Source: Nematostella vectensis
Taxonomy: Eukaryota; Cnidaria; Anthozoa; Actiniaria; Edwardsiidae
Length of the DNA stretch: 64,000 bases
Direction: 5' to 3'
Assembly (NCBI RefSeq): GCF_932526225.1
Contig: NC_064043.1
Coordinates: 11,530,085 to 11,594,084 of the forward strand
Below are positions 45,201-60,200 of the stretch, piece by piece. The translations under genes were made by a program, and so were the position numbers. Below the pieces are notes generated by a model. That model saw nothing but the letters and a program-made list of their open reading frames with translations, was not told the origin of the DNA and ran no database searches. How positions within the stretch are numbered: the stretch's first letter is position 1; each line of letters begins with the position of its first letter.

Positions 45201-48200
45201 GTGCATCTACAAACAATAAGAGCCAGTGGCTGCAAGTTGATTTAAGAGAGAGGAAGGTGTTACTAGCTATCACTACCGAGGGAACTGTTGACGCGTGGGT
45301 GACGCAGTACTACCTTCAGTACAGTAACGACATGGAGACATGGTATTGCTATGGAGATGAGATCACCAACGCAAAGGTATGCTACTGAGTAGTATAGTAG
45401 GTATGAAATTAAGCCCGAATTTGCGTTTTATGAAGGAATATCAAATAAACCTATTAATTGCACGGATATGGGATCAAAAAAGCAAAAACATACTAGTATT
45501 GGGCACTGTATAGACAGACGTACACCTTGTACTGGTACGGAAACGAGAACACAAAAGCAAAAGTTACTACTGTTGAACATTGCATAGACATCGTGTACAT
45601 GTGCGAAAATGAGTTATTTTAAATAGATTAATATGAATTAATGTGTGAGTGTAGGCGTTCATAGAACAGTGCTCGAAACACAGGTGTAGAGCGGGATATA
45701 TCTCATGGTATGTAAAAAAACACGCGAACTACCGTTTCATTCATCAGGGGATTTAATAGGATCTTTGCTACATACCAAGATAAATATGAATTAATGTTAA
45801 TATATAACATTTCTAAAAACAATTCTTCCTAAGACGTGTTTAGTGCTTATTTCATGAATCCATACAATCAAAATTCATATTTTATCTTGTATCTGCTCTG
45901 TGGTATTTCTTGCTAATGAATGATCCTTTCCCTTTATTTTCCCAATTAATGCAGATGCTGCAGGCTTATCAAAGCTCATTCACTATGACTTTGCTACAAC
46001 GTCCCATTGCAAGATATGTCCGCCTCAACCCACAAGCGTGGAACGGTAATATCTGTTTGCGCTTTGAGCTCTATGGCTGCCATATATCACAATCACAATC
46101 AAGTAAGTTATACAAACTAGCTAAGTAGGGAGGTAATTTTTAAGCTCTTTACTTAAAGTGGTCACACGCAAAATTACACAAATATTAAAGGATGACTGTA
46201 CTTGTAAGACTGCGTTGTAATATTGGCTTCACAAGCAAGCACTCTCTGGTTGAATGTGCAGTACGGGTGCTATCAATTTACTAACACAGCTAAGCGACAG
46301 CTGTGGTTTAAGACGTTTAATATAGGTCCTGTTCTGACCGTCTTATTGACTTTCTCGTCACCCAGGTTTTGATTATCCATACCCAATGTCGGGGTCATGT
46401 GAGAACATTCCTTTAACCGAGCCCCCCACGACACTTCAACCCAACACCGAGTCACCGACTACTCCATATAGACCAGGTTTGTCTAATTCAATTTTGGTAT
46501 GTTATTTTGAGATATGTTTTGTTAAAGATAACACGTTCGAGCTACTAGAAAGTACTGCTCAGTTTGAAATTCATCAATGTAGAATTTCCATGTATTATAG
46601 GTAAGACTGTGATAACAAATATTCTGGTTTTCTATTAAAACGTTTAAAGATACCCAATGCATATCTTACCGATCATCTAGTACACGCCGATCCCGTTAAG
46701 TTTGCTAACCATCCCAATTTTTTCACTGAGATTTGTGTGTTTGTTATTTAAGCTACACCAGTCACCAACCTGAAGATCAAACTGAGTTCTGACGTCATCG
46801 CAACAGGTGAAGTCTTCATGGTTGGTTTGTACTATCACGGCGGAAACCGACTGACGTACAGGTGGAATCTGTCTACCGACCAAGTAGAAATCGCAAACCC
46901 ATTCCCTTATGCTTACAATACACCCAGTATTTACAAAATATCGGTCTATGCGTCCAACGAAGAGTACAACGCCAGCGCAGATGCAGTTATCACTGTGCAG
47001 GACACCATCACAGGCCTTCATTTGATCAACCCCATTCCTCCAATGATACCTGGCACAACGTTTAACGTATCCTGGGATATAGAAAAAGGTAAGGATCGTA
47101 GGCCTATATCTGATTAATGACAATTTCTTCAATGCAACCTCTATTATGTTGAAAATGTATTCTGGAAAATACAAAATACGTCAGGATCGTAGGGCGACGT
47201 CTGAAAGGAAATTCATCCAATACAGCCAGCCACAACATTTAACATGTTCTGGTATATAGAAAAAGTTAAGGGTATGTAGGTCCAGATATAAAGGCTACGA
47301 TACTTTACCTTTAATACTTAACTAATACTTACCTTTACCTAAATACTACATTTAATACAACTTGTAAAACGTTCTTGCGATATTCTACATTAAGACAAAG
47401 GTTAACTGTGAGCACATGTTTACTTTTATTTTTAGGAACAAATGTGAGCTTCACGCTTTCGTTTCCTAATGCCACCACGCCGCATTCAACATTGCTGACA
47501 GATGGCACCGGCCCATTCACGTTACCAAATAGATACAATTCTACTGGAAACCATTTCTTCTCAATCACAGCCACAAACAGACTTCCCACCTCTGCGAATC
47601 TTGAAGTTGAAGTGATTGTGGAATTCCCTTTACAACTGCTAACGGCGCAATGGTATGTTGATCGGCCATACAAAACGGAAGGAGATATTATCTACCTATC
47701 AATTGGAGAGAGGGTAACCGTTTATGCCCAGGTAGCGTCGGGAACAAACCCAAAATATCAATTTGACTTTGGAGAGCGATCCATGGGTAATGCATCAACA
47801 GGAACGACATCTTATAATTTCAGCTTGGAAGGGGAATACGTATTGAAGGTGAAAAGCTTTAACCATATCAATGCGCTCGAGGATGTTTTTAAAAAAACAA
47901 TTTTTGTGCAACCCAAGGAGGCCATTCAAAACTTGGAAGTTATCGCATCTGCTACTGCGTATGGTAATGTCTCGAGTATGCGTTTATTGAAACAACGAGG
48001 AACTTCATTCACTTGTAACTGGTCGTTTGGGGACGGGAATGCCACGGTAACAGACATCGGAGATTTACAATACCCCGTCTTTCATTTGTATAAGGAACAC
48101 GGTTGGTATACAGTAAACGTTTGCTGTCAAAACTCCGAAGGAACTCAATGTGCCATCACTCAGGCAAAAGTTGAGATACCTATCTCAGGTCTCAAAATAG

Positions 48201-51200
48201 ACGCTAACGACTATATCATAACCAGTAATACAACAGTGCAATTTCATTTTGGTATAGAAGCGGGTTCTCGAGAGGCGTATAGAATCGTTATCAAAAGTGA
48301 TTCCAACATGATAGATAACCTGTCGAGTGTGGAGCAGCCTCTGTATTACGTGTTCAAGAAGCCTGGAATTTACTACGTGTCTTTACAAGCAAGTAACTCA
48401 TTGGGGACGCAATCGGCAAAGCTTCCTCGTGACATAATTGTTCAGAACCCAATAATGCAAATGCGCCTAACGTCAAACAGTCCTATCAAACTACCAGGAC
48501 ATGCTATATTTGATCTATTCCTTTTTGAAGAAGACTTCGCAACAAATGCTACGTGCGCGTGGAACTTTGGCGACGGACAAGAAACCACAATTTCCCTGAG
48601 CTTGGAAGGAGACGTTACCCACTTCTGCCAGCAAGAAGGACGTTTTCTTGTTCGCGTCAATTGCTCAAACTTAGTGAGTTACTCGATAGCTTCGACAACA
48701 GTGGTTGTACACAGAATGATAGCCCCTGTTATGACGCTTGACCCAGCAGTGATTACTGCAGGTCAGTATTACATGGATACTGACAATAGCGTGCAAGCAT
48801 GTGTGACGGCACAGGATTATGACGAGGTTTATATTTGGCACAGCCCTAACACCAATGGAACGAGCATGAAATCCACCAACTCGTGCTTTTTGTATCATTT
48901 CGCGTACAGCGGTCACTACCTAATCCAAGTGCTGGTGATAAACTTGCTGGAGAATATGACGAGTACCACTGACATCATGGTGCAAGATAAGATAAAAAAT
49001 GTCACCCTCAGAGCAAATCAAGAAGTCTACGTAAGAAGGGAATTTGAGATTTTCTGGTCTGCAGAGGAGTTTGGGACTGACTCGTGCTTTTACCTACGTC
49101 TCGGCGATGGCAGCGCAGATGTCGTGTTTGGGGATACCCAGTGTGTCATCCAGGGAATCACAAGCACACATGTTATGAGCTTTCAGGAAGGTACAGTTTT
49201 ATACAAATACAGTTTCTGGAATGAAGGTACGTTTAATGTGAGCATTAGAGGTACAAATATGGTTTCAACAGCAACAAGAGTGCTCACTGTAAAAGCCATA
49301 AGGGAGACCTGCAGAATAGAAACTCTAGAAATTTGCAAAGGTAATGAAACGCAACGGGAGTATACTATCAAAAAGAGTGAAGGGTTCATGTTGAGAGTAA
49401 AATTCCACTACGACTGTGCCTTTGCACAACAAGAATCGGTCAAATGGGAAATACTAACGGTCCTCGAAAACTCAGAGGTCGAAGTACCGTTGGAAGATAA
49501 CTATCTTATGGGTCATGATCTGAACATCCCACCAAAGAAAATGCCATACGGGGTTTTAAAGTTCTTGGCTACGATAGCTATAGACGGGGAACACATAAAA
49601 GACTTATATGGTAATGTCGAGGCAAGCACTTACGTAACAGTTAACATCACACCATCGCAGCTTCAAACGATCATCAGCGGGGATGAACGGATGGAAGTGG
49701 AACCAGAGTCGATTTTCCCCCTGGATGGCAGCGAGTCATATGATCCAGATGATATATATCCTACGTTTAATCTGGGCTTCCGGTGGTACTGCAGGACCGT
49801 GGACTCCCAAGGAAGGAGTGTTGGTTGTTACAAAGCCAAAAAAAACTCTGATGACATTCTTTGGCGCGAAGCAATATTCCCTACGAACTCTAATGACTTC
49901 ATAAGGAATCAAAGCTACATTCACAAGCTTGAGGTCTTCAAAGATGGAAGAACAGCTTCCATCGAGCGAGAAGTTTACGTTTCCTTTGGAAAACCACCGG
50001 ACATTTACATCAGGTAATAAAACATTACATGTTTAAACATAGGTGAAGTTGCTCGCGTCCCTACTCCAATGTGATAATTTGAAGCTGTAAACTATCCTAA
50101 TAGGATTTATGTAACGTGACTCAAACTGGCGCTCTACATAGCCACTTGCGTGTTCACGGCAGTGTAATCTTTTCCAGGGACAACAAACGTAAAATTAAAC
50201 ACTTATCTGGTACGTAGTACGCTAACCCACTCCAACGTCCATCCATCTCCCTCCTCCCAAATCAAACATACAACTACCAGTAATGTTACCGCCGATCAGT
50301 ATTTCTGCATACAAAACTACCTTTGGGTTAGCAGGTACGAACACAGGGGGTACACAGGCTTTGACCGCCAAATAGTGGGCCATTTCTTATTGAAGGATCG
50401 CGAAATGCTATACTTTTTCCATATGATAACTGCGCACCCCCTACTCCCACCCCTCAGCATACGCGCCTGATTAGCTCGTACAACTCAAGGCTCGTTAATT
50501 GCGTCGTCAAGTATCTTTCTGTGAATTGCACCTGCTATAGGCACAAGGAATATAATTATTAACGTGATTGATCTTTCTCAGGTGTAACCCGGAGTGTACC
50601 GGGCGATTAATGTCTGCGGCTGCCTTACAGCTGATAAGTGAGTGCAGGGGTTGCTCGGCGGCAAGTGAACTAATTCAAATATGGGAAGTACACTATGTAC
50701 CATCAGCTGGCGGACCACTTGTGAGGGTAGAGATACCTCTGGTACAAACGTACTTTGGGTTTCATGGTACCGTGTTTAAAGTGCGACCAGGGATCTTAAC
50801 GCCAGGCGAGACATACATAGTAACTCATTCTGCGAAAATTGAAGGCGGACTTCCGGGAAAGGCTAATTACACATTCGACGTGTATGCAAACTCACCACCA
50901 GATGAAGGAAATTGCTCCGTGTGGCCACTAGAGGGAATGGAGATGAGCACAATATTCCAGCTGAGCTGTGAAGGCTGGCAAGACACAGAAATGCCGCTCA
51001 GATATATATTCAACTATGTCATTGACGGTCGTATGACAATAGCGTATGATGGGAATGAACCGCAGTGGAATTTTGTTATTATCCTTCCAAGTGACACTAA
51101 AAGCGACAATACATTCGTCGAGTTTATAGCTGATATTATGGACTCTTATGGTATGAAGACAAGTTTCACTGTCGGCCAAAAGGCAACGGTAAGCTGGCTG

Positions 51201-54200
51201 CCGCCACACGCAAAGTACTAGTAGGGAAATTTGGCAAGGACAGAGTCACCAGTTTATTTCCGGAGATCCGACAGAAACCTCAACAAAAGAATCTATTAGA
51301 ATCCGCTCTAAATTATCAGTCACACCCTCAAAGAAACTTCCAATAGACACACTACTTTTTCAATTTTGAAATATTTTTCGCGTTTTCCGTTAAACAACTA
51401 AACAGGTTAAAAATAATTGGATATTGTTACGTAATATACCGGAAGTAAACTGGTGACATTTCCCCTTTAATATACCGATAACTTTTGTCAACAAGAAACA
51501 TTTATTATATCTAAAACAGTTTCCTTTTCTTTTACCTTTAACTATTAATATCCCCAGTGACGTAACATTGAGCAAAATGGTTAAAGTCGACCTACTGATA
51601 TATCAACAGGTGAGAAAGTCAAAAGCAGCAGATATTTCACAAATAAACGCTCGTATGGATCAGCTAAATGCAGACATTCTTGGGTCTAGCAGCAACAATA
51701 TAACAAATACGAGTGTCAAGCCTATGTCCCCTTCAGAGAAGGTAGCCAACGCGAGGCAGATTGCAAGGCTGAGCGGGAGTATCAACGATACAGCTGTCAA
51801 AGCTAGGGTAAACTTAAAATGCTTTTGTAGACCCTTTATTCGGTTTTTGTGATAACTGATTACCACCAATAACATTGTATTGTTATTTTATTATTTTTAT
51901 TGTTGTTGTTATTGTTGTCGTCATTATTATTGTTATGAAGAGCCAAACTTTTGTGTTCTAGGGCACTCTCCTAGTGTAAAAAAGCTGTAATTTTTAAACA
52001 AATTCCAAGCAAAACTGCTGTCACAGCGCCATCGCAGTGTATTGTTGGAAACTTAAAGACATACCGTCTTGGTCTGCGGTAGCTGACTGGACTGGTAGTG
52101 TGGGACTTTAAATAGGGGGGGAGGGTTCTGTTTTTTAGACTGTTTTTCCCACAATTTTGCGTAATAGTGAATATGGGTTAAAGCATGATTCTATAAGTGC
52201 AAGAACTCTACTAGTGGTTTCTTCAACAATTGACCTGTTTCCCCTCAGATCAATGAACAACTCGCTTCAACTGTCACTCAAGCCATAAGAGACACATCGA
52301 CGCTTAACATCCAATTCATAGATACTTCCGTTAAAACGCTCAAAGATGTCACTCAAGATGCCCAGAAACTTAGTGTTCAGATGCAGGTATGTGATATTCT
52401 GGTACGTGACGGATATTTAACGATTACTGTATGTGACAAGTATGTTATATGACGATTTGTTGCGTGACCGGTATTTCAGACAAGAAAAATGCATTTACTT
52501 AATGTTAATTTATTCACTATGATTTTAATGACAGAGCGATTTATCAGAGTCATTTGAGATGCTGGCAGATAAACTACACGATTTGGCAGGCACACCCAAG
52601 GCTCCTGATAAAGCAAGCATAGTCCCCATGGCAGAAGGTCTCTTGGGACTAGTAAGCAGTCTTTTGGGACCATCTGAAAATCCAGATGGCGAATCTAGTC
52701 AAGAGACGATGGTAAAAAAAATCGAAAATTTGTTGTTTACGAATAAAAGGTAGATTTTTTTTAAGAAAGTGTCGTCGTTCGTCGTTCTCTGACGTGACAC
52801 ACGCAGTTATTTCTGTGTTTATTTTGGCTTGAATTTGGACCCAAAAAGTCACGTGAGCGCAAGTCTCCTATTGTCCCGATATTCGTAATTTTGGCTTTGG
52901 CTGCCGTACAGCCCTAGCCTGCATACAGGCTCTCCAGTTTTTTTTTCGTAAATAGCGATTTCGGGTTATTGGGATACCTGTGGCGCGCGGGAAAAGATAA
53001 AGATAAAGTTGGCCGTGTACGGCACGCTAATCAACCAATGAGATCGCGCGTAGCATAACCTTAGCTGTATAATAAACTCCTTTATATAGTCGTCATAAAA
53101 GTAACAGACAATAATATAAACCTGAATCTCATACTCATGATACTGATTTTATTTAAAACGTTAAGTTTAATCGGATATCTTGGTCTCAAGTCGGTGTATA
53201 CGAGAATAACAAAATAAATAATTCTAATCTTAATGGTTTTCCATAACACAGGAGAAAATAAATTCAAACTGCTTATCTGGCGTGAAGTCCATCGTTGACG
53301 GCTTATGGAAGGTTCAAGATGACACTCCAACAAGCATAGCCACGCCCGAGGTGGAAATAACACTCGAAATAACCACTGACACGGCTATTAGTAGGAAGAA
53401 AATAAATGGGGAGGCTGGGTGTATCGAGCTACCTGAGGCAAGCTACTTAAACCTTCCATACGACCAGCCTGTAGGTACCCAGGTAAATATGAATTTCACC
53501 CTTACTGACCCTGCAACCAGCCTTGAGAAGTACCCACAACCCAAAAATCCATAAATGAAAAGTAAACAAAACGAGATGAAGACACTCGGGCATCAGTCTA
53601 AGGGATAAATGGTCTTGAAGACATGACGGAAAAACCCTGAACATACGCACTTCGAAGAAATGGAGAAAGAAGATACAATTTCTTACAATAGCCATCAGTT
53701 GCTTGTATTCCGGACTGATTTTCCCTTTTCACCAAACACAAATAACGTGAGATGCACATACCCAGATTTTGGCTTTTTTAAGATATTTTTTTATATAGAT
53801 ATTTCTTCAGATATCCTTGATCATCCTTGCGCCATGTATGAGCTCAGAAACGAAAAGCTCAAATTTGAATGACACTTTACAAAAAGTCGTATCGATTAAA
53901 AAAAAAGTCGCATTTGATATTTTGTTTGATATTAATCACTAAGTACTTTGGGGATTTTTCCCCTTATTTGATGTTAAATGAGCTTATTGGAAACGTCAAG
54001 TCATGTTATTTCGTCATGTCTGTCTTGAAGATGTGCATCCAAGCAAGGCAGGCGCGTGTCCAAATGGGGGTCCGGGGTGTCGACCCCGCCTTGCTGTGTG
54101 AGATAAGCTCGACTCCAGTACACCCCTTCGATTGTAGTCAAAGAAAAACGTTAATTATGTGTATATTTGAGTAGTTACCAGAGCTAAAGATGCCGAGCTG

Positions 54201-57200
54201 ATCTAAGTCCTCCGTGATCAGTGAATAAGAGACTTGTGCTAAGAGATCCTGTGACATTCCTGGGTGGCAAATTCGAATCAAATTTATCAAACAAAAAACA
54301 TCAGAAAAGACGACGCCCTTCCCACCAGAGAACGACGAAAACACAATTTTTTTCAATAAAACTAAAACCCTTTCTGAAAAGCAAACGCTGAATAAGTTGC
54401 CTTTTGATGCTGTTATTTTGCAGCCTTAGCGCGCGCTCGTAGTAGTTTGCCACCCAAACAATCACGTGATCTCTTTGCGCAAGGGCCCTATTAGTACTCT
54501 TGACGAGTAAGTACGCAGCTGCTTTGTCTCCTATTATCTTTGTTCTACAAAGGAGTTCTTTTGTCTCTATTCTTCTCGTTCTTTGTGTCGAGGTGCGGTT
54601 ATTGTTCATTTGCCCAATCAAATTGCAGCTTGTAAGAGCTGCGTACTGACCCCTCTTGACCCCTCCCTGCGTTTTTCTCTAGACACGCTCCTGCAAGGTG
54701 ATAGCAACTACTAAGCCGAATATAAGTTCATAATCTCAGAAAAATTTCAAATCGAACAAGGAAAAACAGCAGAATCGACCTTCTCAACAAAAAGCTTAAA
54801 ATACCATACAAGGGAAAAATATTAGCAAAGACAGTTCAAGACTATTCTGATCCTCCATGTCCATTTTCATGGCCTCAAAACACAATGTTTACTCCTTCAA
54901 GGCTTTGAGACCATCTTGCTACCATAACAGATTGCAAAGCATTCTGGGATATCAACGGAAAAAAAATCACGCGTATAGGGCCAATCAACACGCCTCTCCC
55001 ATAATTAGTCTTTTCACTCCGAAGCCAAACAATTCCTGGTGATACAGACCAAGAATAGCAGTGCAAACAATTCTTGAATCAATTCTGAATTGTTTCAGAA
55101 AAGACAGCAAACTCAAACTCAGGGGGTCGAGGAACCTGTATTCGGTCTGTTTTGTTGTTGTTGTTAATTCAGCCAAAAAAAATGTGGTTTAAATATTGTT
55201 TGCTTCTTAACAGGAGTGAGCACTTTGTCTGCTCCGGGATTCCTAAGTGGGATTAATCCCACTAATCCTTTCAATAAATCCTGTCAGAAATGCTCTTCCA
55301 TTTACCATTTTACCTAATTTCTGTTTAAATTTCAGATAATGATAATCAAAGATAATCCGTACTCGACTTCTGACAACTCAACAGTCATCTCCTTTGAGCT
55401 AAAGAAACCGGACGGATCAAGCTATTCTGTCTCCAACTTGCAGAGTGACTTCGCGATATACTTTAGAAACACTATGTCTAGCAATGTGGAAGAGCCTGTC
55501 CTGATAAGACCAGGAAATACCACAGAGAGGAGGTACCACCAGTTTATCTGGAGAGAGGAGTCAGGGCTTATCACAATGAACATCACTTTTAATACGAGCA
55601 GTACAGTGATATGGGGCGTTTATCTTAATCCAAGGGTGCGACCGACAATAGCACAATATGCAAAGTCCTGGAGTATACTCTCCATGCCAAACAACACTGA
55701 CAAAGTCTATACACTAAAACTACATCGTGAAGAGTACGGATTTCTAGGGTCTTACCATTTGCTGGTCATGCCTTTGTTGTCTGAGGAACAGGCCTTGCAA
55801 TGGGAACAAGGCGATCTTAACGTATCTTACAGTTTAAATGTGTTCCAGACAGCGTGTTTATACTGGGATAATGGGAGGTTCAGCTCAATGGGATGTAGGG
55901 TAAGGTGTTACATATCCTTTTGTAATAATATCCTTGTAGATTAGCGCTTAAGCTCCATTTTTAGGATAATATTAACTCGCTTTTGACGAAGAAGTTGCCT
56001 CCTCGTGATTCATACGTCTTCCTCTTGCCGTGTCGAATCTTATTGTTTGCATTGGGCACATGAAGAGTAGGACTCCTGAATCATTTTATTTCATTTAAAT
56101 TTTCATATTTATTTTATTTCGTGCAACAGAAACTCCGCATCAAGTCAAATTTTACTGGGCGCGACACAATCAACGTGGATCTAAATGTATTTGTATTGAT
56201 ACAAATAGGCAATTAGATTTGGCACGGCTGGAGCGTGACGTACGAATGGGAACTTAGTCTAGCAGCCGCTCATAGTGTCACGCAAACCTGGGGCGGACCA
56301 TCATAAAGTCTACAAATGCATTTCTGTGCGTTATTGGCATGTAATGACGTTATTTTTCGAGGTTTCATGTGTAAATAAATACAAAAATATTAATCATAAT
56401 TAGATAAAATACTGCGACTATATCCCTATTCTAAAGTACTTTATACGATATGCCCCATAGGTTGGCCCGGCAACAAACGGGAGCTACGTACAGTGTCTCT
56501 GTAATCATCTTACTTCATTTGTATCTAAAATCGTCGTGGCCCCAAATTCAATCGACTTCGACAAAGCTTTGGCGGGATTTGCTAACTTGTCAGAGAATCC
56601 AGTCGCATTTGCTGCAGTTATGTCCATATTTGGTGTTTATCTGTTGCTAGTAGTCTGGGCGCGAAGGAGGGACACCATGGATAAAATCAAGGTAAAACAG
56701 GATATATATTTTAACAATGATATCTGAGATTGTAACGTATGTTAATCGTACAGGAAAAGGCGACTTGCGCTAAGGGATCACGTGTTTTGCAAATTCAAGC
56801 CAAAATAAACAGAAATGGCTGCCTCTCCCGTCACGCCAGAGAACGTAGGAAAAATAAAAACTTATAACATGAAAATAAGCCGCCCTTTCTGAAAAACTTT
56901 CTGGCTTTATTTGTAAGCGCTAAATGAAGTTGTTTTTTATTGCTGTTTTTTGCAGCTAAAAGCCTGAGCGCGCGCTAGTTTGTCACCAAAGAAGTCACGT
57001 GATTTCTTAGCGCAAGTCTCCTACTGCCGCCTTATATGCCTGCAAGAGTCGCTTATCCTAAACAAACCCCAAACATATTGTATGAATACTATTGTCGAAA
57101 CAATTAGGGGAGTTTTTAGTATCAATTCAGTATTGTGTTTTTGTTGATTATGTAGCTTTTGTGTACCGACTCCGGAATATATAAAAATAATACGGCTTCC

Positions 57201-60200
57201 CTTCCATAAACATTTCAGCCCGTAGTGATGGGAAGGGGGGTCTACATCAAAGAAGAGAGGGGTGATCTTTTAGGGTATAAAATTCTACCAACTGCATGCT
57301 CATCGATTTTTCTGATACTGCTATCCTTTAGGGGGTTTCATACTAATAGATCATCCTATCCAAAAGTCATCAAACAATATGGGTCGACACGATGGCAGAG
57401 TATCAAAGACTGCAACAAATTCTCGAAAACCTCAAATATGTTTTCCATTTTGCTTCGCCCACACTTAATGTGCTATCTTTGACAGAGCAAGAGAATTGGC
57501 ATGTTTTTTTTCCAAAATAAGGTCTGGTTAACTTTAGAGGTTCCTTATGTTATATAAACCAACATATCAAAAAGTGTTTTTTTCTAATGGATTCGTCTTC
57601 GAGATATGAGGCTTGAAGTGAAATTTGAAATGTTCAAAGTATGAATTCTCCTACTTTTTTAGGGAGAAGTCGGGCTCTGATCAGAAATTAAGACAACTTT
57701 GCTCGCTAATATCTAGATTTCATATCTTCTAAATTTCTTTTAAATTTGGAATTAAGCTATAACTCGCTATGCCACGTAACTAGCTGCATTACCTCATTGT
57801 TCTATTGTATTCCCGTTCTATTGTTGTCCCCATTGTTTTGTCTGTGGTGCATCAATCTAATAAAGGTGAAGTCTTCTGAGATCTGCTTAACGACCATAAG
57901 AGCGTAGAGCTGGTTCATTTTCCTGTGTTAGCCTTTTACAGACTGACTATTTTTAGATTTGAATATCAAAAGGAAAAGTTGAAGTGCAAACTCATCCTCG
58001 TTCCCAGGGTCCCACCCTCCCAAGATGGGTTACTTCTTTATACGGTTTTTCGTGCCTTTTTTGCTCGGTTGGCTCGAGCGTGCTATGCTCAATCTCTCTT
58101 TATCTCGGCGGGAATAGCCTTCGTGATTTTCCGTAACTTCTTTTTTAAATCCGAAATTAAAATGCCAGCGCAGTAGGCCGCGCGTGGACTATGAACTTAG
58201 GGGTGTAGCCAGGGGGGTGGCCCAGGGGGCCCGGGTCCCCCCTTCTAGCAGCCAAAAATCGGTAAATGTATGAGACATTATCTCAAATACAGGAGATAAT
58301 TCCTTGAAAAGACCTTTTGGGCCCCCTCCTGTTAAAAATCCTGGCTACGCCGCTATAACTCAGTTTTTTGGTCATCGCGCGGGAACCCTGATTTCGCCTG
58401 CCCGCCCGCCCACTTTGTGATAATTTCGCAATACGTCTCCCCAGTAGAAAGAATGAAACTGAATACACTTTTGCACTATCCGGCATTGCTAAATTTTTTA
58501 TCTGTTTAAACCCTAAATGTTGTCGAAAACCTAAAAAAGTGGACTTTTTTCACTCACGGGAACCCTGCGCCTGTTTAATTTCGCGCGCTTTTCACAACAC
58601 AACTACGCTCAAAGAAATATTCGCTCGATTTATGATCCCTCGAAACCTTCAAATATTCAAGATGTGGTAGGAGAAGAGATGGAAGACAAGATTGATAGAG
58701 AATGGACAAGTTAAGCACTAAATTTCCTTTTAACCTTTTGGACCTGGTATAAAATCCTAAGAACTGTTGCTCATAAATCGACGGCACATTGAATTATTCG
58801 CGAATTGAATTGCTACCACAAACTGAATTATTCGCGAATTGAATTGCTACCACTCTAAAGAAAGGTCTTGTATGCGGAAATTTGAGCTTACATTTAGAGA
58901 ATTCAAAAATTTCGTGCAATTTTTTTGCTGTCGCTATCTTTTAGGGGTAAGAGTTGCTATTGACTTCATTCAAGGTGAAAAAGGTTCAAAATTTATTTTG
59001 CTGACGATCACCCCGTCTGTTTTTGTAGGAGTCTGCTCCCGGCTTTTTATCTAATCGGGTAACCTGTCTCAAAGGTTTTTTTTTTTTTGCTGTTGTTATT
59101 GCTTCGGTCTTTACTCTTATTCTTTTAAGACATAAACATACCCCAAAGCACAAAGTGAACCAACATTTCATTGCCGAAGCTAACTTTCCATTTTCTTCTG
59201 TAGAGCCAAGTGGTGGTAATCGATGAAACTACCAGGCAAGATCACTTTATGTACGAGATTACCATCTACACTGGAATGAGGAAGAACGCGGGGACGACCT
59301 CAGATGTCTTTTGTGCCCTAGTGGGTAATCAACACAATTCAGACCCACGGCGGCTCAAAGATCCAAACGTGCAACGATTCCAACGCTCATCGGTTGATAC
59401 ATTTGTTGTCAGTTCATCTCTTTGCTTAGGCGACCTCTGCTGCATTAAACTTTGGCACAACAACAAAGGGCTTAACCCCTCATGGTATGTGAACAGGGTC
59501 ACAGTAAGGGACATCGAGAAAGATCAGACATACCAATTTATATGCAACAGATGGCTGGCCGTGGAATACGATGACGGCCAAGTTGAGATTACAGTCCCAG
59601 CTGCTAAACAAGAAGAAGTCGAGGAATTTGGGAACCTATTCTACAACGTATCTCAGAAGAACATTACAGATGGTCACTTGTGGTTTTCGGTGTTTACACG
59701 CCCAGAGAGGAGTACCTTTACACGAGTGCAGAGGTTGTCGTGCTGCCTGGCGCTGCTTTATTGCACAATGCTGACAAATGCGATGTTTTACGAGCTGGGC
59801 GGTGAGACAGACCCTTCACTGACCCTTAGAATCGGACCTTTGAGTGTGTCTCCCCAACAAATTTACGTAGGAATCATCAGCAGTTTGATTATTTTCCCTG
59901 TGAACCTTCTTTTTGTGGGGATCTTCAGGAGCGCGAGGCCTTCTCAAAAGAAAACAGATAAAAATATGGTTAGGAAACCAACGCTACAATGGGCTCCTGA
60001 TGTGACAGAAACGCAGGATTTGTCGAACGTGCTAGATTGGTACAAGTTATCGGGGCAGAGTGAAATGGATCTACTTTCAGAGCAAACGTCAGTGTCCATA
60101 TCAGAAGAGCCAAACGAAAATGCAATACAAACTGGATATGAATCTCTAAAAGACGATTCAAGTTCCCCAGATTCCCACACAATTAACTTAAGTATAGATG

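Noticed and set aside
54301..54621. Minus-strand frame of 106 codons in gene 3 intron 12
   Set aside because: Overlaps MITE family C and lacks any domain.
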